Position numbers and translations under genes: made by a program | Source of the DNA: an uncultured Pseudomonadota bacterium | GTDB taxonomy: Bacteria; Pseudomonadota; Gammaproteobacteria; Enterobacterales; Succinivibrionaceae | Direction: 5' to 3' | Length of the DNA: 64,000 nucleotides | Assembly (NCBI GenBank): GCA_900315145.1 | Contig: OMYE01000001.1 | Span: 1 to 64,000, forward strand | Notes under the pieces: generated by a model | Told to the model about the DNA's origin: nothing | Seen by the model: only the letters and a program-made list of their open reading frames with translations | The model's database searches: none | Part shown: piece after piece, positions 18,388 through 27,749 of the stretch | How positions within the stretch are numbered: the first letter of the stretch is position 1 | Layout: every line of letters starts with the position of its first letter

Positions 18388-19451
18388 ATGTCAGTAAACA
18401 GCCTAAAAAAAGCCCTTATCAGAAAGAAAAACGACCTGCGTCATTTCTTTAATAAACTCCGCTATGATTATCAGGCAACTACCGAAAAACCCGTTATCAG
18501 CAGAATGAAACACGTAGTCATTCACCGTCTTGACGGTAAAATCGGCGACGCCGTCTGCTATGCCCCATTCATCAGAGAATTAAAGAAGGCAGCACCGGAA
18601 AGCAGAATCACCGTTCTGGTAACAGCTAATATCCAGCCGGTTTATGAGGCAGTCAAAGAAATTGATGAACTGAAAATTCTGCCTAAAAAACCATCAGCAA
18701 AAGAAATTGACTCTGGTGCGCCACTCTTGATGAGAATGTAAGACTTGATAACATCGGACTGTACCGCTATACAGAATCAACAAGCAGCGCCCGCAGCACT
18801 GAAAAATCATCAAAGGAGACGCTGCATTTTACCGAGCTACTCTTTAAAATTTTAACTATAGGCGGCGTCGATGACTCCTCCATAGACAGAAGTTATATGA
18901 AACTTTTCAGCGAAGATCTGCAGTCTGCTCCGGAAAAATATCCTTTCCTTACAGGTGGCAGCACCGGAAACAGAAAAGGTACGGTAATATTCAATCCATA
19001 CGGAGCCTCAAGCTCCCGCAGACTGAGTGATGAGGCCGTAACCGCCATTCTGAAAATTCTCAGGGAAAAGACCTCCATGCAGATAGTCCTCTGGATAACC
19101 CCAAAGGAAAGACAGGCTGCAGAACAGCTGGTAGGAAAAAGCTTCAGTAATGATTCCGGAATCTCATTCCCGGAAAATCTGAACAGCATAAGAGACGTGA
19201 TTACAGCCATGGCCTCCTGTAAACTTATGATTGGCGTTGACACGGGAAGCGCCCATGTAGCCGCATGCTACAGCATTCCGGAGCTTACGTTCTACAGCAA
19301 CAACATGGCAAACTACAGCAGATGGTACGCTCTGTCGCCTGTGGCCACCAACGTGATTCTTGATAATCAGTTCTTCGGGGATATGAGTACAGAGGAACTG
19401 TGCAGACAGGTAAATCTTTTTTTAGAAAAACATTCTGATATCATATCATGA
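18388..19451 (+). pseudogene. Frameshifted GT9 glycosyltransferase (heptosyltransferase-like)
   Basis: Two frames together give about 353 residues of a glycosyltransferase family 9 protein, which adds heptose or similar sugars to lipopolysaccharide. The first frame (18388-18741) carries the N-terminal VIHRLDGKIGDAVCYAPFIRELKK, typical of GT9. The rest is one frame off, open from 18711 through the ORF starting at 18897 to 19451, and includes the sugar-nucleotide site MIGVDTGSAHVAAC. A one-base insertion or deletion between 18711 and 18741 explains the break. The total length is normal for the family. The start has GGAGGAA upstream. It is either a recent pseudogene or an error in the sequence; no slippery heptamer is evident at the junction. 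Confidence 0.8.
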
Positions 19452-19527
19452 TAAGCATGGCACCGGAGGCTCTTGCCTCCGGTCGATATAAAGATTTAAA
19501 ACTAACGGAAAGTAATAGTAAAACCAA

Positions 19528-20202
19528 ATGACAACCTGGCATGACATTATAGGTCCGGAAAAGGACAAGGAATATTTTAAAAACATACTGAAATTCGTAG
19601 AAGAGAGAAGAGCGGCAGGAGTACATGTGTATCCGCCGAAGAACGATGTGTTCAATGCTTTCAAATACACTGCTCTTGAGGATCTGCGGGTGGTTATCAT
19701 CGGTCAGGATCCCTACCATCAGCCTTATCAGGCTCACGGTCTGTGTTTTTCAGTAAGACCTGAAGTGGAAATCCCTCCGTCATTACGCAATATCTATCAG
19801 GAACTTAAATATGAATACGGGGATAACTTCACTATTCCGGATCACGGCTATCTAGAAAGCTGGGCGAGACAGGGGGTATTCATGCTAAACAACACCCTGA
19901 CTGTTGAAGAGGGAAAACCGCAGAGCCACGGCGGTATCGGCTGGGATAAATTCACCGATGTGGTGATTGAAAAAATCAATGAGTACACCGAACACACCGT
20001 CTTTATCCTCTGGGGCTCACATGCCCAGAAAAAATGTAAATGCGTGGATCCTGAGAAGCATTTGATTCTTAAGAGTGTACACCCTAGTCCTTTGAGTGCC
20101 TACAGGGGATTTTTCGGGTGCAATCACTTCATCCAATGCAACGAATATCTGGTGCAGCACGGAAAGAAGCCTATATGCTGGCAGCCGCCGCTTGATCTGT
20201 AA
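19528..20202 (+). CDS. ung: Uracil-DNA glycosylase
   Basis: A family 1 uracil-DNA glycosylase (224 residues, normal length) that removes uracil from DNA to start base excision repair. It shows the water-activating loop GQDPYHQPYQAHGLCFSV, the glycine/serine region (PPSLRNIY), the uracil-binding strand with Asn (VFMLNNTLTV), and the leucine intercalation loop HPSPLSAYRGFFG. It starts 76 bases after the GT9 remnant, on the same strand, and converges with the TerY-P cluster. No terminator with a T-run follows, but a 12-bp inverted repeat does. Confidence 0.96.
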   Translation: MTTWHDIIGPEKDKEYFKNILKFVEERRAAGVHVYPPKNDVFNAFKYTALEDLRVVIIGQDPYHQPYQAHGLCFSVRPEVEIPPSLRNIYQELKYEYGDNFTIPDHGYLESWARQGVFMLNNTLTVEEGKPQSHGGIGWDKFTDVVIEKINEYTEHTVFILWGSHAQKKCKCVDPEKHLILKSVHPSPLSAYRGFFGCNHFIQCNEYLVQHGKKPICWQPPLDL

Positions 20203-20217
20203 AACTGTAATTACACA

Positions 20218-20282
20218 ACTAAGCTTAATAACACGCTATCTGAAGAGAACAGCCTTTACCAGACAGGTAAATTAAGCTTAGT
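20218..20282. repeat. 12-bp inverted repeat with inner hairpin
   Basis: ACTAAGCTTAAT (20218-20229) is perfectly inverted at 20271-20282, and TTTACC/GGTAAA (20255-20260, 20266-20271) forms an inner hairpin. It lies between the convergent ung and PP2C genes at the edge of the AT-rich cluster. It lacks a T-run, so it is an atypical terminator at best; it could also be a boundary relic. Confidence 0.5.
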
Positions 20283-20342
20283 ATATCAGTACAATACACA
20301 TACAAGAGCAGAAATGCACTCACCAGTACTGTAATCCTAGAA

Positions 20343-21563
20343 TCAGCTATTAATATATTTTGTATAATCCTGTTTATAACTATCCTTCCAAATTTTTTTT
20401 CTTACATCCTGTCTGTCTTTTGTTTCCAGCTCATTATCATTTATATATTCATACATATCCTTCACTATTTTATAACGGTCATTAAAACTTTCCTTCATAG
20501 CCTCAAAGTTCTGATATCCATAAACAAGTGCCGTAAAAGAAAAGTCATCCTCGGCATAATGTTTAAACAGATCATTTAAATTACTCTCAAACTGCAGAGC
20601 ACTTTCTGCATTCATCAGACAATCAAGTATATAATATTCAAATTCCATAGGTGATGGAATATATCCAAAACAGCCGTCTGTTGCTGAAAACGCTATAAAG
20701 GGGGCTGTACGGGGAACCATTCTGTGATGAATGGTAAAACAGGCGTTTCCATCTTTATCAGATTTTCCGTTAAATATTATATTATTCATCACACCGTCAG
20801 CTGATATATTCTCTAATTCATCATCTACATTGGTATCATCCTTGGTAATCTGTGTCAGTCCGTTTTTATCAATAATATATCCTCTAGAATCCCCGGCCCA
20901 GTAAAAATTCGTATTATAAGAGAAACTGTTTCCCTCTCCTGCTGGTTCATTATTGAGATTATCGCTGATATTGGCTGTTTTTATGGTATCCGATTCTGAA
21001 ATATTCTGATAATTACCGTCAAATCCTGTTTTCAGAGCATCTGGCTTATCGTCTTCCAAACATTGACAATTAACAGGACCGTTTTCATTTTTCACAACCG
21101 AACCTGACACGGGCACTACTACTATAGCAGCCATTGTCGTTGGAAATTCCTTTGAAAAAGAACTCTTGATTTTTATTTTTTGAGATGATGATAATTTTTC
21201 ACTAAGCGCTCTCAGTTTGCTTTGCAGAATATTCTGTAATCTTGTTTTAGCTGTTCCTTCACATTCTGAACCAGGAATTAAATATAAATCTGTATTACCA
21301 GCAGACTGATTGGTTCCATCATCGAACCATTTCTTAACCTCCCCTGCCACCAAACGTGATGCCAGATAAGCTCCGGTCTTATGATAACGACTTTCATACC
21401 GTCTTGCTCCGGAGCCTCCCACGCCATCAAAAACACCCACATAAGATGCTTTTCCATTAATTGAATAAGATATAGCATCTTCTCCGTTTCGAGGAATTTT
21501 TTCTGAATAGGCGGTTATCACATAATTTAATAAATCAAAATTACAGTTCGGATTCAAGGCCAT
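20343..21563 (-). CDS. PP2C-type protein phosphatase (cluster copy 2)
   Basis: A 406-residue PPM/PP2C Ser/Thr phosphatase. Metal-site motifs are visible: the N-terminal Glu in NGEDAIS, GVFDGVGGSGARR, WAGDSRGYII, SATDGCFGY and AEDDFSFTAL. A long insert between about residues 150 and 220 is low in conservation. Cytosolic role: dephosphorylate the kinase targets of the surrounding cluster. AGGAAA lies nine bases ahead of the ATG. It is the last gene of the leftward TerY-P-like cluster and is of a different, more eukaryote-like PP2C subtype than the phosphatase at 27742-29337, so the cluster has two non-redundant phosphatases. Confidence 0.87.
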   Translation of the reverse strand: MALNPNCNFDLLNYVITAYSEKIPRNGEDAISYSINGKASYVGVFDGVGGSGARRYESRYHKTGAYLASRLVAGEVKKWFDDGTNQSAGNTDLYLIPGSECEGTAKTRLQNILQSKLRALSEKLSSSQKIKIKSSFSKEFPTTMAAIVVVPVSGSVVKNENGPVNCQCLEDDKPDALKTGFDGNYQNISESDTIKTANISDNLNNEPAGEGNSFSYNTNFYWAGDSRGYIIDKNGLTQITKDDTNVDDELENISADGVMNNIIFNGKSDKDGNACFTIHHRMVPRTAPFIAFSATDGCFGYIPSPMEFEYYILDCLMNAESALQFESNLNDLFKHYAEDDFSFTALVYGYQNFEAMKESFNDRYKIVKDMYEYINDNELETKDRQDVRKKIWKDSYKQDYTKYINS

Positions 21564-21695
21564 GTTTTTTTCCTGCTGTTAAATTTGCATTCCTAGTAAA
21601 TGACAATATTTAAATAAAGATTATTGTCACTGCTGTTACTTAAAGATTACCGGCATTTTTATCAATACCGGTAACTGTTTCTTTCTCTTTCTTTT

Positions 21696-22661
21696 CTAGT
21701 TCTTTTTTTTATCATTGAGGGATTCTTTATTTATTTCCTTTTCAGTATCTGAATCCTCATTTTTCCCTTTATTCCTGCCAGCACTCTCCTGATCAATTAC
21801 TGAATCATCCTGGTGTATTTTGTTCTCGGCGGATTTTTCGAATTCTGCATTGTCAAACCGTATCTCTTCATTCTCTTTTGGAGTTTTTTCAGCAGTTGAA
21901 GTGTCAGGCGTCATCTGTTTATCCTCTTTTGGAGTTTTTTCAGCAGTTGAAGTGTCAGGCGTCATCTGTTTATCCTCTTTTGGAGTTTGCCTTACAGATA
22001 ACTGATGTGCCGCTTTTCCTTCGATATTATGACTATTAAAATATTTATCTTTAGATGCATAGTTATCCAAACTATATTTACCGTCTTCATTATATTCGTT
22101 CTTCGCCAACTTTTTTTCACCGCCTCCGGCAATCAAAAAGCCGGATAAAAAGCCTAATAATGCTGAGCAAATAACCCCTGTTATAAAAAAAATAACCGGA
22201 TACTGAACCATTTTTTTAGTTCTGCCATCCAATGAATCTATATTATTGATTCCATCCCCATTTTTTCTTCCATCACAAGCTTTCGTATCCAGCTCTGCGT
22301 TACTACCATCATATACTGGTCGGGAATCGTTTTGATCATTACTTTGAGCACCATACTTATGATGTTCCGCCTGGTGAACAGGAGTGACTGGTGATAAGGT
22401 ATTACCAGCCTCAACATCACTGGGAGTTGACGTAAACGGTTTACATTTTGTATCCGGATTCACGTTATCAGAAGCATAAACACTATTTGAATTTTTATTG
22501 TTTTCAGTAACAGTAGGATCTGTTTTATCTAATACTGTAATCATTGATAACCTGTGTTCCTTCCGGAATTCTTGACACTGTGTATTGCTACATTGAAAAA
22601 TAAAATCTTTTCCTTCATTTCTGATAATAAATATTTTTTGACCGCACTTTTTACAAAACAT
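21696..22661 (-). CDS. Membrane protein with N-terminal zinc ribbon
   Basis: A 321-residue protein with no family I can name. It begins with a zinc ribbon (CKKC near residue 4, then CSNTQC about 25 residues later), followed by a Ser/Asn/Asp-rich linker, a single membrane segment (YPVIFFITGVICSALLGFLS, about residues 150-170), and a charged tail with a 17-residue tandem repeat (TPKEDKQMTPDTSTAEK, two copies plus a partial). A TTG four codons upstream is possible, but the ATG at 22661 has GGAAAA upstream and places the zinc ribbon first. The ribbon would be cytosolic and the repeats on the far side of the membrane. Its position between kinase and phosphatase genes suggests a membrane partner or substrate. 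Confidence 0.7.
   Translation of the reverse strand: MFCKKCGQKIFIIRNEGKDFIFQCSNTQCQEFRKEHRLSMITVLDKTDPTVTENNKNSNSVYASDNVNPDTKCKPFTSTPSDVEAGNTLSPVTPVHQAEHHKYGAQSNDQNDSRPVYDGSNAELDTKACDGRKNGDGINNIDSLDGRTKKMVQYPVIFFITGVICSALLGFLSGFLIAGGGEKKLAKNEYNEDGKYSLDNYASKDKYFNSHNIEGKAAHQLSVRQTPKEDKQMTPDTSTAEKTPKEDKQMTPDTSTAEKTPKENEEIRFDNAEFEKSAENKIHQDDSVIDQESAGRNKGKNEDSDTEKEINKESLNDKKKN
21874..21988. repeat. 51-bp tandem repeat inside a coding region
   Basis: Two identical 51-base units (21874-21924, 21925-21975) and the first 13 bases of a third keep the reading frame and encode a 17-residue Thr/Lys/Pro-rich unit. Perfect identity points to recent or slipped duplication, so copy number may vary between strains. 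Confidence 0.85.
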
Positions 22662-22889
22662 GTTTTTTTCCAATAAAATAAATAATTCAATGTTAACAAT
22701 TTCACTTTGACAGACACTACCGCCAACATGATGCTCTAGAAACGGAAATAATTATTTCATGATATTTCCGGAAAGGAATCGCATAATGTCACTTTTTAAT
22801 CATCCATAAAAACCCGGACAAATAAACAATATTCATCCTAAACATCAAACACAATAAGCTTCATAAAACTAATAGTTTTGTGCCGGAAA

Positions 22890-23522
22890 TTAATATTTGT
22901 TTTTCCTTGCTTTACCGCAGGCAACACATTCTTTTACTGAACTGCCATTTACTGTTTCACAATACGGGCAAATCCACATTTTTCCGTACTGTGCAAACAG
23001 GTGATCTACTGACAGATTCTTATCGTGTGAATTTATAATCAACTCACCGGTTACTCTGGCAAGTTCATCAAAATTCCTCAAATCTCCCAATAAACCGGTG
23101 TTCTTTTTGCAATCATCCCTATTTTCAGAATATTTCACATTTTTTTTTAAATCAGACGATATTTTATTATTCCCTTTCAGAATATTATTGATATCACCAA
23201 TTCTTTTTCCGGTACCTGATGACATTAAATTAATCTTTAAATCCTCATCGTCGGATAATTCTTTATCATTTGCTCGTTTAGTTTTTCCTATATTACGTGC
23301 ATAACTTAATACGATGGAGAAAAATTCTTTAACAACTTTAACTTCAGCAATCCGGGCTATTCCTTCAAAAAAAATAAAAACCAGAGAAGATAAAATACAA
23401 CCCAAAAAAGCTATTCCCGCAAAACTGTACGAATCCAAAGCAGCAAAAACCAAAAACAGAAGAAATAAAATAAAGCCATTCCAAAATAAAATAAAGCAAA
23501 TCCAACCGATTACCGCATACAT
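22890..23522 (-). CDS. Two-TM protein with C-terminal zinc ribbon
   Basis: A 210-residue protein of unknown family. The first 70 residues form two membrane segments (VIGWICFILFWNGFILFLLF and AGIAFLGCILSSLVFIFF). A charged, probably disordered linker follows, and the C-terminus ends in a zinc ribbon of the RanBP2/double-cysteine type (WICPYCETVNG then ECVACGK). A TTG two codons upstream is possible, but the ATG at 23522 has GGA in range and starts the membrane segment. The same ribbon style ends the neighbouring 79-residue protein, so the two probably share a partner. Likely part of the TerY-P-like operon. Confidence 0.68.
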   Translation of the reverse strand: MYAVIGWICFILFWNGFILFLLFLVFAALDSYSFAGIAFLGCILSSLVFIFFEGIARIAEVKVVKEFFSIVLSYARNIGKTKRANDKELSDDEDLKINLMSSGTGKRIGDINNILKGNNKISSDLKKNVKYSENRDDCKKNTGLLGDLRNFDELARVTGELIINSHDKNLSVDHLFAQYGKMWICPYCETVNGSSVKECVACGKARKNKY

Positions 23523-23698
23523 ATGCAAATTCCAAATAACAAAAAGGACTAAATAACTTCTTTCCGAATAACATCATCCGTAAACGTTATAAAACATGTA
23601 GATAAAAACACTGCTTATTAAAATGTTACAGTTTTGAACTCTCATCAATCAGGTTATATATATCCATTAAAACTCTTCACTATTGAATATGAACATAT

Positions 23699-23938
23699 TC
23701 AGCTTTTCCATTTCCTATGCAGAGGCTTTCCACAGGCAATACATCTACCACTGTCTTTTTGGTTAATTGTCTGACAATAACTGCATACCTTTAAATTACA
23801 TTTTTTAGCAAAAATGAAATCCAACGCTTCTTCACTGTTTTCCATACTATTGAGCAGATAATTTTCGTATTCAGTAAACAACTCCAAATTAGGCATTGCA
23901 TCCTGCACCGGATCTACATCAAGTTCTATTTTTTTCAT
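23699..23938 (-). CDS. Small zinc-ribbon protein
   Basis: A 79-residue acidic protein ending in a zinc ribbon (VCSYCQTINQKDSGRCIACGKP) nearly superimposable on the C-terminal ribbon of the next gene (CPYC...CVACGK). It has no signal peptide or membrane segment. The N-terminal 45 residues look helical (LFTEYENYLLNSMENSEEALDFIF), similar in flavour to the DELARVTGELI segment before the ribbon of its neighbour. I know no function; it may be an adaptor. The Shine-Dalgarno sequence is weak, and coding status rests on the ribbon and position. Confidence 0.62.
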   Translation of the reverse strand: MKKIELDVDPVQDAMPNLELFTEYENYLLNSMENSEEALDFIFAKKCNLKVCSYCQTINQKDSGRCIACGKPLHRKWKS

Positions 23939-24216
23939 AATCTGTCTTTATGCAGTCTTTTGGAATACTTTTAATAATATCGTCTATTACAGGGTAATCA
24001 TCTAGAGAACCATATTGTATAATTGACTCTTAACACTACACCTGTATACAGATTCTTTTATTCTGTAGTCAAAACAACTTTCATACCCACCACTCCGGGA
24101 TTATCTAATGGGATTAAATAATGTTCTTCAACGTTGTTAATACCCGTTAAACAGGTACTGTTTATTCAGCATTATTATTATTTTCAGATAACTGGTACTA
24201 TCCGGTTTCAACATTT

Positions 24217-25305
24217 TTAATCAAAATCCGTCGGTCTGTGAAAATCTCTATATGTCGAACTCTTGTTAGTTTTACCCTTATCCGCACTCCTATCTGCTGA
24301 ACCTGGAGTCACACGTTTACCGGATGATTTCATTCTTATCTTCAGCTTTGAAGGTGTTCTGCCTCCCTCCTCATGCTCTGAAGACGGTACCGAGTCGTCT
24401 ATTGAAAAATCATCACATGATATTGAAGAGGAAGTAAATTTAATGGTATCTGTCACATCAGAGTCCATTCCTTTAAAAGCCAATAATGCATCCAGTGCAG
24501 ACAAACGTTTTTTTGGATCCTTTATCAGCATATTTTTCAGAATATTCTGGATGTTTTTTGGTATTGAAGAATCAAGTGTGAGTTTTTTACCGTCATTTAT
24601 ACATTCACATGCATACTTATACTCAGGAGGCATACGGGGTAGTTCTCCGCAACAGTACAAATGAAACAGCAAACCTAATGAGAAAACATCAGATGCCGTA
24701 CTGATAAATGCACTGTTCCCCTTGCTATACGACATAATTTCAGGAGAATAATACAAAAAATCCCCGCCTATTTCTTTGGGAATACAATCCATGCTGAATC
24801 CAAGGTCAAAATCAATTATTTTTCCCGTACAGTATCCATCAATTGTTGGTACAACTAGAATATTCTCTGGTTTTATATCGGAATGAATGATCTTTTTGCT
24901 ATGAATAATAGCAAAGCTGTATAGAATAGACTTAAATAGAAGAATTTTTTTTTCGTTACTCAAAGTTACGATTTTTTTTACCGGAAGGTTCTCACCTACC
25001 ACTCTGTCACTTACAGCGTAGTAGTACGAACCATGCCGGAAAAAATCATGAACAACAATGATATTACCGTTTCTGCACTGAGATAGAAGATTATAGAATT
25101 GTTTCTTTCTATTATAGTATTTCTCACATTTTGCACGTTTTTTTTCCAAAATACTCGCAGAAATTTTATCAGAGATAGGATAAGTCACCTCTGTAAATCT
25201 CTTAATAAAGAAAGAATGCTCGTATTTTCTGCAAAATCCCCATAAGGAACATCCGGCATTTTCTGAAGAAAAATCACCTTCCATAACATAACCATTAATT
25301 TCCAT
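24217..25305 (-). CDS. Ser/Thr protein kinase (cluster copy 2)
   Basis: A 362-residue Hanks-type kinase. The catalytic loop is HSDIKPEN, the metal-binding motif is DFDLG in place of the usual DFG, and YYSPEIMSYSKG and DVFSLGLLFHLY match the APE and subdomain IX regions. The N-terminal lobe is divergent: the glycine loop is hard to see, though FFIKRF fits the ATP-anchoring Lys. After residue 285 comes a Ser-rich basic tail (SSGKRVTPGSADRSADKGK) likely disordered and possibly autophosphorylated. There is no membrane segment. GGAGAAAA precedes the ATG. It is 52 bases after a vWA gene, repeating the kinase-vWA association seen upstream. Confidence 0.87.
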   Translation of the reverse strand: MEINGYVMEGDFSSENAGCSLWGFCRKYEHSFFIKRFTEVTYPISDKISASILEKKRAKCEKYYNRKKQFYNLLSQCRNGNIIVVHDFFRHGSYYYAVSDRVVGENLPVKKIVTLSNEKKILLFKSILYSFAIIHSKKIIHSDIKPENILVVPTIDGYCTGKIIDFDLGFSMDCIPKEIGGDFLYYSPEIMSYSKGNSAFISTASDVFSLGLLFHLYCCGELPRMPPEYKYACECINDGKKLTLDSSIPKNIQNILKNMLIKDPKKRLSALDALLAFKGMDSDVTDTIKFTSSSISCDDFSIDDSVPSSEHEEGGRTPSKLKIRMKSSGKRVTPGSADRSADKGKTNKSSTYRDFHRPTDFD

Positions 25306-25357
25306 GCTTTTCTCCGGAAAATGCCACTTAAGAATAAAAATGTATCATGACAGATTA

Positions 25358-26044
25358 TCACGCCAAACTATTAACAATTTGGGACATTATTTCGGCATAT
25401 GACAATCTATCAAGTCCGTCTCCTGCGGATGAAGGAAAATGAATGACATTATCCCAGGTGTCTGCAATTGTTGTCCAATACTCCGCCTCCGGAGCAAAAA
25501 TCAGCAGACGCTTGGCATTCTCATCCATACAGCCGCCATCCTCAGGATCTCCGTCCCAGAGGTTGGTAAGTTCATCAAAATCCTTAACCATGTTTCTCGG
25601 ATAAAAAGCGGAAGACGATGAAAATCCCAAAGGATGAGTAGATGCATCAGACCATACCACAATCAAATGACGACGCTTGTCACCTGCTTTAGTCCACTTT
25701 GACTTTATAGCATAGGCCAGGGCCTCAAGAGCATCCTCCGGCTCATCTCCACCACCTGAAGGATACAAACCATTGATCACACTATCAAAATCCGAACTAT
25801 TTTCACTGAGTTCATAGAAATCTGTCACCAGCATGGCATCTTCTTTATCAGCAAGATAATCCTTAAAAGCAACAATCTTCGCACGCAGACAGTTTATATT
25901 TTTTCCCTTCTGCATCATTTCATTTTTCAAATCATGATAAAAATTCAATGCATGTTTCTTTACTTTATCAAGTAAAGGTCCCATACTTCCTGTGGTGTCG
26001 ATACAAAACACAATATCTACACAATATTCAAGATGATTGTTCAT
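25358..26044 (-). CDS. vWA-domain protein (cluster copy 2)
   Basis: A 228-residue von Willebrand factor A protein of a type found in prokaryotic signalling clusters. The metal-ion-dependent adhesion site is intact: DTTGSMG near residue 16, with the later Thr/Asp positions likely in SGGGDEPEDA and WSDAST. The ATG at 26044 is chosen because GGAGACAAAA lies just ahead; an in-frame ATG four codons upstream has no good site. It differs from the TerY-like protein at 29509-30147 in having the GGGDEPED insert, so the cluster has two kinds of vWA. Expected to bind partners through a bound divalent metal. Confidence 0.85.
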   Translation of the reverse strand: MNNHLEYCVDIVFCIDTTGSMGPLLDKVKKHALNFYHDLKNEMMQKGKNINCLRAKIVAFKDYLADKEDAMLVTDFYELSENSSDFDSVINGLYPSGGGDEPEDALEALAYAIKSKWTKAGDKRRHLIVVWSDASTHPLGFSSSSAFYPRNMVKDFDELTNLWDGDPEDGGCMDENAKRLLIFAPEAEYWTTIADTWDNVIHFPSSAGDGLDRLSYAEIMSQIVNSLA

Positions 26045-26234
26045 TTTTGTCTCCATTATTATCTATCCGCACTGTACACCACCTGTAAAAGGAAATTCAG
26101 ATTACAGGCAGATTCATTAGAACTGAATAAGCCGGCATTCGATTTTTACGGTGCGGGAAATTCTTTTTGTTCTGTTTTCATCTGAGAAATACTGTCGAAA
26201 CCATACATCATCAGAGCCTATCTGTACTTCCAAA

Positions 26235-27749
26235 TCAGCTTTTGACAACCTGAACGATAAAAAGCCGGGAACTATCACTTCTTCCACACAGAATCTTAGT
26301 TCCATCTTCAAGAGCTATACTGGTATTTACGGGGATATGCTTTCTGTCATCAGGATCGGTAACATCAAAAAGGTCTGGAAGAGACCGGTTAATCAGTATC
26401 CATCTGCCATTATGAAAATGAAAATCTCCTACCGGTTTTTTATCTTTATTATCTATCTTTTCATTAGGATGAACATTTCTGTCAACATGCCATTTGTAAA
26501 GTGACTGACCGTTATAAACCATCAGTTTGTTTTTTTCATTTCTAAAAGAATCCTGAGGTCTAGGACGATAATAGAAATTCAGTATAGGCAACACTCCTTT
26601 ATACTTTCTGCCACAAAAAGGACATTTTGGTTTTTTAGTGTTATCAAACGGAAACCATTTATAATCACAGTCATTATTCTGACATGGCTGGATCAAATCA
26701 ATCGTCTTTATCAAAGCCTGCTCCCACTCGTCGGCAGTAGGTCTTTTAGAAGGAGTATGAAGTCCTTCAATAAATGCTTTTTCAAACAGTTCCTTTAAAA
26801 ATGGACCGCACAATGTATACGGATACTTCTCAACATCCCCCTGAGGCAATTCATACGGTTCCATTCTCCCGGTATCCGGTCTGTTTCTCTTATCAGAAGG
26901 ATGCTCTACAAACAAAGCATATTTCCCCATGCACAGTTGTTCGTCGTTTCCACTGTCATTTGGATCACATACCATTCTGCCTTTTAAAGGATGTCTGTAT
27001 AGAAGGTACATATATATCAGAACAGCTAATGCATACCTGTCAGTAAGAATTGATGGAACCTGTTTGTTAGGATCGTTCTTTGAAAGAGACTGTGTTTCTA
27101 GAACCTCAGGTGCAATAAAATCAGGAGTACCCGCAACATCTGGAGGATATTTTCCGGGAACAACCAATCCATCAATATCTATAATGCATGCATCCCCTTT
27201 CAAAGGATCCACTAGAACATTTTTATATGACAGATCGGAATGAGCCAAACCCGCGGCATGTAGCTTTTTCACCGCTCGGGATATTTTTATACATATCAGC
27301 AGATACTTCAGCCAGTCACCTTTCTGATCCGGCTCAAGCATCTTATTTCTGAGTTTTGGAGACGCAAACCATTTGCCTTCCTTTTCTTTTCCATCAAAAC
27401 GTCCGCCATGAAAAAAGAAATTATCTCTGTAGGCAGGTGCGACAATACCGGTTTTTTTAATCCCTTTGTGTTCCCATTCAACAATATGAGTAGGCCAGCA
27501 GTACAGATTTTTCAAATTATCTCCGCCTTTACCACCAAATAGCTGTTTGGCAAACTTACCGACGATCATATCAAGACGTTCTCTCGAATTCGTACTCTGT
27601 TCTTTTCGATAAAAAGCCACTACATATGATTTATCCGGACTGAAATATACATCCTTCATAGCGCCTGAGCCTATAGGCTCAGACGCATCAAACTCTATTG
27701 GTGTACCATCAATCGCTGTAAGTTTAATAATTCTTGCCGGTTTACTCAT
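26235..27749 (-). CDS. TerY-P-type kinase with zinc ribbon
   Basis: A 504-residue protein kinase of the type found beside TerY and PP2C in TerY-P triads. The kinase domain (about 20-345) shows GSGAMKDVY, HSDLSYKNVLVD as catalytic loop, IDIDGL in place of DFG, and GTPDFIAPEV. A zinc ribbon follows (CQNNDCDYKW then KCPFCGRKY, about 355-390). The C-terminal 110 residues look like a compact beta domain (YNGQSLYKWHVDRN, GRWILINRS, ALEDGTKILCGR), probably FHA-like. It overlaps the upstream PP2C gene by eight bases (ATGAGTAA), indicating coupled translation. The missing DFG motif with retained HSD and Asn suggests activity is probable but not certain. Confidence 0.88.
   Translation of the reverse strand: MSKPARIIKLTAIDGTPIEFDASEPIGSGAMKDVYFSPDKSYVVAFYRKEQSTNSRERLDMIVGKFAKQLFGGKGGDNLKNLYCWPTHIVEWEHKGIKKTGIVAPAYRDNFFFHGGRFDGKEKEGKWFASPKLRNKMLEPDQKGDWLKYLLICIKISRAVKKLHAAGLAHSDLSYKNVLVDPLKGDACIIDIDGLVVPGKYPPDVAGTPDFIAPEVLETQSLSKNDPNKQVPSILTDRYALAVLIYMYLLYRHPLKGRMVCDPNDSGNDEQLCMGKYALFVEHPSDKRNRPDTGRMEPYELPQGDVEKYPYTLCGPFLKELFEKAFIEGLHTPSKRPTADEWEQALIKTIDLIQPCQNNDCDYKWFPFDNTKKPKCPFCGRKYKGVLPILNFYYRPRPQDSFRNEKNKLMVYNGQSLYKWHVDRNVHPNEKIDNKDKKPVGDFHFHNGRWILINRSLPDLFDVTDPDDRKHIPVNTSIALEDGTKILCGRSDSSRLFIVQVVKS

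Noticed and set aside
18388..18741. Programmed ribosomal frameshift in the GT9 gene
   Set aside because: No slippery heptamer or downstream structure at the required place; an indel is the simpler explanation.
26117..26311. 64-codon frame overlapping the 3' end of the TerY-P kinase gene
   Set aside because: The kinase reading frame closes naturally with a beta-rich end; the shifted frame has no ribosome site and probably arises by chance. A frameshifted longer kinase C-terminus was considered but nothing requires it.
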